Positions 29,501 through 34,151 of a DNA stretch of 34,151 nucleotides are shown piece after piece. Positions within the stretch are counted from its first letter, which is position 1, and each line of letters opens with the position of its first letter. Both the position numbers and the translations under genes were made by a program. Below the pieces are notes generated by a model. It searched no databases. It saw only the letters and a list, made by a program, of their open reading frames with translations, and had not been told where the DNA came from. The DNA comes from DASRHT01 sp035293765 (GTDB taxonomy: Bacteria > Chloroflexota > Ktedonobacteria > Ktedonobacterales > Ktedonobacteraceae): the NCBI GenBank assembly GCA_035293765.1, contig DATGMF010000006.1, positions 1 to 34,151 on the forward strand. Reading direction: 5' to 3'.

Positions 29501-29786
29501 TCTGGGATGTAGCCGTCGCCTGATCCAGTCGGTGTTTTTGCTTGAGTCGTTCCTGGTGGGCGCGCTTGGCAGCGTTCTAGGCGTGATCCTGGGGCTGATT
29601 CTGGCCCGCAATATTTTTGCCGCCAACTTCTTCGAGCAATACCAGACCGGCCTGCTATTCAGCGTGCCCTGGCAGGAGATTGGATTGATTATTGGCGTGG
29701 CCTTCCTGGCTTCGTTCCTCGGCGCTCTGCTGCCGTCCTGGCAGGCGGGCAAGGTCGCTCCTGCTGAGGCATTACGCTACATCTGA
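26505..29786 (+). CDS. Large FtsX/MacB-type ABC transporter permease
   Basis: 1093 residues. There are membrane segments at about 12-40 and 52-70, then a large extracytoplasmic domain. The first FtsX core (about 305-437) contains 'AAERRTEMGMARAIGVQRR' and ends TVVEAIRDLSE. A middle membrane region (about 500-700) leads to a second extracytoplasmic domain, and the second FtsX core (about 955-1093) contains 'ERRQQIGMLRALGCSRRL' and ends VAPAEALRYI. Two such cores are typical of long permeases that extract or move lipoproteins or lipids. No ATP-binding protein gene is seen beside it, so the ATPase must be encoded elsewhere. The start ATG overlaps the SGNH stop. Confidence 0.85.
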   Translation: MIELFGIPIDTLTLLLGIITTVIIVVVALLALFNAIFFKIGVRNIPRRRMQMVLIVFALMLSTTLLSSVLATGDVLTATVQSVAVYNWGGIDELIEGGRGPLGLFRDEVYYGLVDRARNYPDIMAVGAALQEHDLLVADQTSRQVRSAVTGLAVIPGSEKGFGGMQDTATRQTLTIAALKPDQVYLNQTVAQLLNAHAGDTLYLYSSRWPGRRYTLSVAAIVNNGGLVGDNPTLLSQLQTFHTIEGLDDEINEVYIANRGSGLSGLSLSDQVSQTIRHWFPRVNVIQVKVQGVQNSQKAQDIFSRVFALFSLFALAIGLLLIFLIFVLLAAERRTEMGMARAIGVQRRHLIFMFLFEGTVYDLLASFVGLLFGIGAGYLLITLLGPVLARFNFPLTVTFQPRSMIIAYCLGVIFTFFAVALSSWLVSRMTVVEAIRDLSETGHSTLSLGEIGVRLLQVLGIVGRNERKAAAPAAKRMAVRRSLRRLRRILFELIPDIFVSLVRELVRMGFLPLLAGLLLMQMGLENTQVIPFSLGLSLIVIGGGLLVKALIEQIMLFINWRRNGGSSMERRNATAGLFAFLVGLPIVAYWALPFDVVGNLGLPRFQGGIEVFFVAAMMMVLGAAWVIIMNAKMLLSPLFTFCARIPGASAVARLALAYPLHRRFRTGLSMVMFSLVVFSMTVMAVITNAMQNSYVDINTQTGGYDIQATAFFKSIPDIRSSLVQHGIDPQDFSAIGVRSTTAVGVIQLSSDAPRWTTYPAQIVSGGFLQGYGLHLKARANGFASDNAVWQALQTHPDYALIDSSALPFNPNVALNTSVYDPSTPAAADVGAPATPPNFDPRLTFSLSGVYQGDTVFAPTPIWVTSLQGREAIKLTIIGVVDNSDSAHFGLYIPRSNYSLAGVGTVDNVSSEPQTYYFKVAPGQDKRALSLALGSAYLDDGLETTVLEDAIWQVRGPRILLSNVLLGIVGMVLLLGVAALAITGTRAVVERRQQIGMLRALGCSRRLIQSVFLLESFLVGALGSVLGVILGLILARNIFAANFFEQYQTGLLFSVPWQEIGLIIGVAFLASFLGALLPSWQAGKVAPAEALRYI

Positions 29787-29952
29787 TCCGGCTTCGCAGC
29801 TCTGTTGCCCAGGTCACAAAGAAACTATGAGATGACGCATAACTCTCCAGTTGTTGCTGCGTTATAATGTTGTCAGATGCAGCAGATCCGTAAGGATTCG
29901 CAGCAAGGAATCATTGTTTAGCTAAAAATAAACAGTGCTTTTTGGGAGAGGT
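29787..29952 (+). other. Intergenic region with promoter-like box before the Gmad2 lipoprotein
   Basis: A perfect TATAAT lies at 29863-29868 with no good -35 box. No gene or repeat element is seen in the rest of this gap. Confidence 0.35.
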
Positions 29953-31167
29953 ATGATGCGAAAAAATCTTTTTGGCTCTGGTAAACATCAAGGGATTGCT
30001 ATAAGTCTAAGCCTGTTTTTTCTGCTGGCGGGCCTTCTGACCGCTTGTAGCATGCCTGGCGGAAGTAGTAGTGGGGGGAGCGCGTCCAGCTCTCCTACAA
30101 CGCTGGCAACCAGCAGCGTCAGTACGAGCACCCCGGCCCCCGGCATCGGGCTGGGTCCACAGCCCTGTCCCGTGGCCGTCAGCGCCCCTTCACATTGGGA
30201 CCCTATTATTCCCACTCAGGCCAATGTCAGCAAGGTCGAGAACGTCACCTGCGCCAATTTAATGGGCAGCCCCACTTTGCAGGCCCTTGTGACCGTACGC
30301 TTTGATGGCACCGGCTCTAATCTTGATCTTTATGTCTATAGAAATATTACCGATGCCAGCCCCGCTCAGATCTTCAAATTGCAGGGGCTCTACAAAGGCA
30401 GCGCCAAAATTAGCAACTATAATACGGTTCTCACCGGCGAGGTCGATCAGAATTCCGCCGTTAACGTCGGAAAGGCCAATGTCGCTTTGACGCAGGATCT
30501 CTTCCGCGAATTTAAATGGTCCGATGGCGCAGGCACCCTCGTCCCCGTCTCTTTCCCCGGCCTTTTCCCCGATCTGACCCGTTATCAGGCCGAGACCGAC
30601 CAGGCGCAGGTCAACCAGGGCCATGACTCCTGGAAGCTGAGCGCGGAGACGGTTTCTACCAACCTTGCGGTCACGCTCCTGAAGTGGTCCACCAGCGCCC
30701 AGACGACCATTGTCAGCGGCGGAGGCCAACATGATGTTGATGCAGTGGTTACTGTCAAGAACACCGGCCCGGTTGGCAATACTATTAAAGTCACCTTGAG
30801 CCGGCTGGAGGGCAATGCCAACGGTGGCATCTGGGAGGCGACTGCCGTTGAGACGACCGGCATGTCGATTACCTCTCCTCAAGATCGTGACCGTTTGAGC
30901 AGTCCTGTCGCTGTTAGTGGCACGGGCTCCGCGTTCGAAGGCAAAATTGGTCAGGTTGTGGTCCTGGATCACTTATATAATCCTATCGGGCATGCCGATG
31001 CCAACGGCGCAACCGGCAACGGCCCCACCACCTTCTCCGCCAGTGTCAGCTTTAACTCCACCTTCAAAGGAGGCACCCAGGAGGGCATTGTGCAGCTCTA
31101 CTCGCGAAGCAACGCCGATGGGTCAATCGCCGGCGCCGTCATGATCAAAGAGCTATTAAGCGCGTAA
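29953..31167 (+). CDS. Lipoprotein with C-terminal Gmad2-like immunoglobulin domain
   Basis: About 404 residues. The signal peptide ends in LLTAC (lipobox), followed by a Gly/Ser/Thr-rich linker (about 30-70), so the protein is outer-surface anchored. The central part (about 70-290) has no recognised domain. The last 100 residues (SITSPQDRDRLSSPVAVSGTG to the end) fit the Gmad2 fold known from spore germination GerM-associated proteins. No GerM domain is recognised. The start could be ATG 29953 or 29956, with GGGAGAG upstream. Codons are rich in Ala, Gly, Ser and Thr. It is followed by a long array of palindromic repeats. Confidence 0.75.
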   Translation: MMRKNLFGSGKHQGIAISLSLFFLLAGLLTACSMPGGSSSGGSASSSPTTLATSSVSTSTPAPGIGLGPQPCPVAVSAPSHWDPIIPTQANVSKVENVTCANLMGSPTLQALVTVRFDGTGSNLDLYVYRNITDASPAQIFKLQGLYKGSAKISNYNTVLTGEVDQNSAVNVGKANVALTQDLFREFKWSDGAGTLVPVSFPGLFPDLTRYQAETDQAQVNQGHDSWKLSAETVSTNLAVTLLKWSTSAQTTIVSGGGQHDVDAVVTVKNTGPVGNTIKVTLSRLEGNANGGIWEATAVETTGMSITSPQDRDRLSSPVAVSGTGSAFEGKIGQVVVLDHLYNPIGHADANGATGNGPTTFSASVSFNSTFKGGTQEGIVQLYSRSNADGSIAGAVMIKELLSA

Positions 31168-31182
31168 CTAGCAACAGAGCAG

Positions 31183-31412
31183 CAGGGCAACCGCGAGGGA
31201 TTGCCCCTACCCATACGTCGCAGCGTAGGGCAAGGTCATCGCTGGTGGGCAGAGCAACCGCCGGCGATTGTCCCTATCCATTCATGGTCGCCCACCAGCG
31301 AACAGCCCGCAATGGGTACAGGGCGATCAATCGCGGTTGCCCTGCTGGGGATAGGTGTTGATAGGGCAACGGCAGGGCGAATGGGTAGGGGCAATCCCTC
31401 GCGGTTGCCCTG
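31183..31412. repeat. Composite of family B repeats forming nested inverted repeats
   Basis: A family B copy at 31183-31210 (begins CAGGGCAACCGCGAGG) and its exact 28-base reverse complement at 31385-31412. Inside, TCGCTGGTGGGC (31239-31250) is the exact inverse of GCCCACCAGCGA (31290-31301). Two further diverged B copies lie near 31253-31277 and 31319-31346. The whole could fold into one large branched hairpin. Confidence 0.75.
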
Positions 31413-31481
31413 CTCGGACGCGATCATGCAGATTCCCTATGAAATTCGGTTAGAAACACGCTCGCATCCTTATAGCTATTT

Positions 31482-31518
31482 GCTATACTTGAAATAGCAG
31501 ATAGTTATACGTTATAAT
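31482..31518 (+). promoter_or_regulatory. Tandem promoters before the small membrane protein
   Basis: An extended -10, TGCTATACT (31481-31489), is followed by TTGAAA (31489-31494), an 18-bp spacer and a perfect TATAAT (31513-31518). A further TACAAT lies near 31526. The region is AT-rich, unlike its surroundings. Confidence 0.5.
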
Positions 31519-31605
31519 AGATATGTTACAATATATGTACGGATAAACGCTGACAGAGCAAAAGCTAGTAACAGCTCTTTTCTAGTTCCTTGAGGGGGAA
31601 CAGCT

Positions 31606-32034
31606 ATGTACAGATACAGAGGACCCCACCGGCGGATGAGACGACTTGGTGGTTTCCCGTTTGTGCTGCCATTTGTGATATTCGCTATGTCTCATGGCTC
31701 GGTTGGAGCGCTGGTGGCATCATTTTTGATGATCACGATCCTGTTCCTCATCGTGCGCGCGATGATGGGCACGTTTTTTGGGCCTTCCACGACAGGGAAT
31801 TACCAGCAGCCGCAGCAGTATTATCAACCGCCGTACCAGCCGTATCAGCCGCCATATCAGCCATACGAGCAGACGTACCAGCCGTATGAGCAGGGGTATC
31901 AGCCACAGCCGGGTGTATCGGAGCCATATCAAGAAAGTGAGCGGGGAGAGCAGCCGTATCAGGCGCAGACGCAGTATGAGCAATACGAGCAACCGCAGGT
32001 GCAATATCCAGAGCAGATGCCGCCAATGCAGTAA
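31606..32034 (+). CDS. Small membrane protein with Tyr/Gln/Pro-rich tail
   Basis: 142 residues. A basic N-terminus (MYRYRGPHRRMRR) is followed by two hydrophobic segments (about 17-29 and 33-55), then a tail (65-142) dominated by Tyr, Gln, Pro and Glu with tandem PYQPYQPPYQPYEQ units. The positive-inside rule places both N-terminus and perhaps the tail in the cytoplasm. Tails like this are disordered and often mediate self-association. GGGGGA precedes the start. It is a single-gene unit with its own promoters and a strong terminator. No family is recognised. Confidence 0.7.
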   Translation: MYRYRGPHRRMRRLGGFPFVLPFVIFAMSHGSVGALVASFLMITILFLIVRAMMGTFFGPSTTGNYQQPQQYYQPPYQPYQPPYQPYEQTYQPYEQGYQPQPGVSEPYQESERGEQPYQAQTQYEQYEQPQVQYPEQMPPMQ

Positions 32035-32056
32035 AGAATGGCTGATACTGAAGCTG

Positions 32057-32116
32057 ACAGCAAGCGAGGAACGGATGGAAAATATCGTCCCTCGCTTGCT
32101 GTGTGCTTTGTTTTTT
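32057..32116 (+). terminator. Strong intrinsic terminator
   Basis: A perfect 13-bp stem, ACAGCAAGCGAGG (32057-32069) with CCTCGCTTGCTGT (32090-32102), followed by GCTTTGTTTTTT. It reaches the stop of the convergent M42 gene. Confidence 0.85.
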
Positions 32117-33179
32117 AGGGAATCACATTCGTTGTTTGGTCGATTGCAAGGGTGAAGCGGGCCAGCACCTCCGCCACCTGGTCGATATCTTTAAGCGAAG
32201 CGATCTCCGATGGGCTATGGAGGTAGCGGCAAGGGATGCTGACCAGCCCTGTAGCCACGCCAGCGCGCGCTAACTGGATCGCATCCGTATCCGTGCCGGT
32301 GTGGGATGCCTGGGGATCGATCTGCCAGGCGATTCCCGCCTCAGTGGCCGCTTGCGCCAGGAGCTGATAGACGCGCGGGTTGATGCGACCTCCGAGCGTG
32401 ATGACCGGGCCGCCATTGAGCTTAACTTCACCAATCTCTTGCTTGGAAGTCTCTGGATGATCGGAAGTGAAGGTCACATCGACCGCGACCGCGATCAGCG
32501 GGTCTACGCCGAAGGCGCTGGTGTGTGCGCCGCGCAGTCCCACCTCTTCCTGCACTGCCGAAACAAAAAAGACGCCGGCTTTCAAAGCTGCTCGTCGCTC
32601 GTGAATGCGGCGCATGGCCTCAACAACGGCGAAAATTCCGGCTTTATCGTCTAACGCCCGTGACGTCACCAGATCTTCACGCAGGGATTCGAGCTGGTTT
32701 GCCCGCGTCGCCACGCTGCCGATAGGCACCAGCGCCAGGGCCTCCTCTCTGTTAGAGGCTCCGATATCGATCCAGAGTTCCGTAAGTTTAGGGGCTTTGC
32801 TGCGATCTTCTCCGCTTAATAAATGCGCAGGCTTGCGTCCAATCACTCCAAGCACGGGGCCTGATGGCGTATAAATTTGGACGCGGTTCCCGGGGAGAGT
32901 CGAGGGATCGTAGCCGCCGATGGTCGCGAAATAAATAAAGCCCTGCTCATCGATATAGCGGACCAGGAAGCCCAGCTCATCGCAGTGGGCGGTAAGCATC
33001 ACGCGTGGTTGGCCGGTAGGGTTGAGGGCGGCGATCACATTGCCGTGGACATCGGTACGCACCTCATCGGTGTAAGAGCGTATTTCCTCGCGGATCACCT
33101 GTTGCACAGGTTGCTCAAAGCCGGAAGGGCTGGGACTGGCGATAAGGCGGCGTAAAAAACTCAGGCGGGCCTCATCCAT
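32115..33179 (-). CDS. M42-family metallopeptidase (glutamyl aminopeptidase/FrvX type)
   Basis: 354 residues with the complete co-catalytic dinuclear metal set of M42: His65 and Asp67 (AHCDELGF), Asp177 (RALDDKAG), Glu211 and Glu212 (VQEEVGLRG), Asp234 (AVDVTF) and His321 (RYLHSPSE). These enzymes form tetrahedral dodecamers that cut amino-terminal residues from peptides in the cytoplasm, and some are endoglucanase-annotated by mistake. The start at 33179 was chosen for AAGGAG upstream and family similarity; the longer frame to 33236 has no ribosome site. It lies between the NYN gene (minus strand) and a convergent terminator. Confidence 0.92.
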   Translation of the reverse strand: MDEARLSFLRRLIASPSPSGFEQPVQQVIREEIRSYTDEVRTDVHGNVIAALNPTGQPRVMLTAHCDELGFLVRYIDEQGFIYFATIGGYDPSTLPGNRVQIYTPSGPVLGVIGRKPAHLLSGEDRSKAPKLTELWIDIGASNREEALALVPIGSVATRANQLESLREDLVTSRALDDKAGIFAVVEAMRRIHERRAALKAGVFFVSAVQEEVGLRGAHTSAFGVDPLIAVAVDVTFTSDHPETSKQEIGEVKLNGGPVITLGGRINPRVYQLLAQAATEAGIAWQIDPQASHTGTDTDAIQLARAGVATGLVSIPCRYLHSPSEIASLKDIDQVAEVLARFTLAIDQTTNVIP

Positions 33180-33287
33180 AGAAGTGGTCTCCTTGCTGGT
33201 ATGTAGCTTTTTTGGGAAGAACGGTAGAAAACACAAACAGGTAGACCCGCATGCCTTCTGATCGGGTCTACCTGTTGCAGCGTTTCT

Positions 33288-34151
33288 TTAGCGAACAAAC
33301 TGTTTAAGCACCTCATCAACACCGGGGTGCATGCGATTCAAGCGCAGGTCCTCAGCTCCGGTCGGGTCTGTCTGAACGAGCAAGATATTTTGCTGGATGC
33401 AAGTATTCAATAGCTCGCGAGCCGATTCGCGGGTAAGGCGTCCGCGGAAGCGATTCTTGGGATTCACAGGGTCGCCAATGAAATTAGAGACGCCAATGAT
33501 GGTGCGCCAGGACCAGTTGCGATCAATATAATCGAGAAACTGTAAGAACTGCGGGTCCAGAATATCGATCTGCGGAGCCCCATAAGGAACTTGCTGGAAC
33601 TGCGAAGTTGATCCGCTATAGTTAACCGCGGGCATAGTCCCGGTATTACCAGTTGGAGGGGTCATAGCTGGAAGGGTGCCGGTATTACCGGTAACATTGC
33701 CAGGGACCAGGGGCACAAACTGGTTCGCACTGCTAATAAGATCTCGGCTGACGGTTCCTGGAATACCTACAACTATAACAGTTTTGTTCAAACGTAACTT
33801 TAAACGAGCACTGATTCGAGTGAAATCCTTATCGCCAGTCATCAAAACAAAGGTAGAGATGGTCGGACGATCAAAGACGGTTTCGATAATGTCCATCAAC
33901 ATATTTAAGTCAACAGTACTCTGTACAACAGTACTTTGCACAATCGTACTATTACCACTATTGACTGCGGGCATATGACCTGTATTACCAGTATGCTGAG
34001 TAGAAGTAGTGGGATATCCTAAGGGACCAGTATTACTTTGACCAAGAGGACCGGTAGGACTTTGACCATAGGAACTCTGATAAGGTAAAGACTGTCGGTA
34101 CGACTCGCGTTGCTGAAAATCGGAGACTTGATAGCTTTCTTCGGTCGTTGG
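33288..34151 (-). CDS. NYN-domain (LabA-like) protein, 5' end outside window
   Basis: At least 287 residues; the frame is open to the right edge. The NYN ribonuclease-like core is visible as VDLNMLMDIIETV, then 'FVLMTGDKDFTRI' (acidic GDxDF motif). The C-terminal 85 residues look like a small winged-helix domain of the LOTUS/OST-HTH kind ('GRLTRESARELLNTCIQQ'). Upstream of the core lies a low-complexity Gln/Ser/Thr/Gly-rich stretch (about residues 5-80 of the visible part). The first NYN strand with the catalytic Asp must be further upstream, so this stretch appears to sit inside the NYN domain. A motif TGNTG(T/H)(M/L)PA occurs three times on both sides of the core. It likely cuts or binds RNA. 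Confidence 0.75.
   Translation of the reverse strand, partial: PTTEESYQVSDFQQRESYRQSLPYQSSYGQSPTGPLGQSNTGPLGYPTTSTQHTGNTGHMPAVNSGNSTIVQSTVVQSTVDLNMLMDIIETVFDRPTISTFVLMTGDKDFTRISARLKLRLNKTVIVVGIPGTVSRDLISSANQFVPLVPGNVTGNTGTLPAMTPPTGNTGTMPAVNYSGSTSQFQQVPYGAPQIDILDPQFLQFLDYIDRNWSWRTIIGVSNFIGDPVNPKNRFRGRLTRESARELLNTCIQQNILLVQTDPTGAEDLRLNRMHPGVDEVLKQFVR

Noticed and set aside
1..34151. Prophage, integron, toxin-antitoxin or defence island
   Set aside because: No integrase, transposase, phage structural, toxin or nuclease-defence genes were seen apart from the NYN protein, which alone does not support a defence system.

Overview
The window looks like chromosomal DNA from a soil-type Chloroflexota bacterium, probably of the Ktedonobacteria. 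This is inferred from moderately high G+C, the mix of housekeeping genes (pgsA, plsY, panC, greA, pyrG, secG), a selenocysteine FDH-N-like formate dehydrogenase, an alpha/beta-hydrolase fold protein with a DUF5679-type zinc ribbon, a MgtE-N/CBS protein without a channel, and many short GC-rich palindromic repeats. No rRNA, tRNA, phage, plasmid or transposase gene was seen.

Layout. Positions 1-450 are non-coding and hold two sets of short direct repeats, one of them CRISPR-like. A coxG-like gene (623-1078) is followed on the minus strand by a wrecked formate dehydrogenase operon (1168-4213). Its fdhA, fdhB and nrfD parts are joined by three internal deletions, yet the selenocysteine TGA and its SECIS hairpin are perfectly kept. 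A DPPY-type RNA methyltransferase follows (4404-5546). A long minus-strand glycerol/dihydroxyacetone block runs 14817 to 5598 in the order glpK, glpF, glpD, dhaK, dhaL, dhaM-HPr-EI. pgsA (+) and plsY (-) overlap tail to tail, and both consume glycerol-3-phosphate, so glycerol uptake and phosphorylation sit beside the first steps of phospholipid synthesis. Then come panC (divergent), a probably inactive alpha/beta-hydrolase fold protein with a zinc ribbon, greA with a long leader, an unrecognised protein, an MgtE-N/CBS protein with pyrG, an MBL-fold protein, secG, an SGNH lipoprotein overlapping a large FtsX-type permease, a Gmad2-type lipoprotein, a small membrane protein with a Tyr/Gln/Pro tail, an M42 aminopeptidase, and a 5'-truncated NYN-domain protein at the right edge.

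How the genes work together. GlpF imports glycerol. GlpK makes glycerol-3-phosphate and GlpD oxidises it to dihydroxyacetone phosphate. DhaK and DhaL phosphorylate dihydroxyacetone with phosphate that the DhaM-HPr-Enzyme I fusion can take directly from PEP. PgsA and PlsY divert glycerol-3-phosphate to membrane lipid.

Most unusual features. (1) The FDH operon remnant keeps an intact selenocysteine insertion signal. (2) At least three families of REP/MITE-like palindromic elements fill the intergenic gaps and have entered coding sequence: in the DhaM-HPr linker, at the C-terminus of the methyltransferase, and as a 68-bp element with 11-bp terminal inverted repeats inside the methyltransferase. 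(3) A 230-bp composite of these elements at 31183-31412 forms nested inverted repeats. (4) Two promoters place the -10 box 6-7 bases before an ATG, suggesting leaderless mRNAs. One of these would encode a 38-residue peptide ahead of greA.
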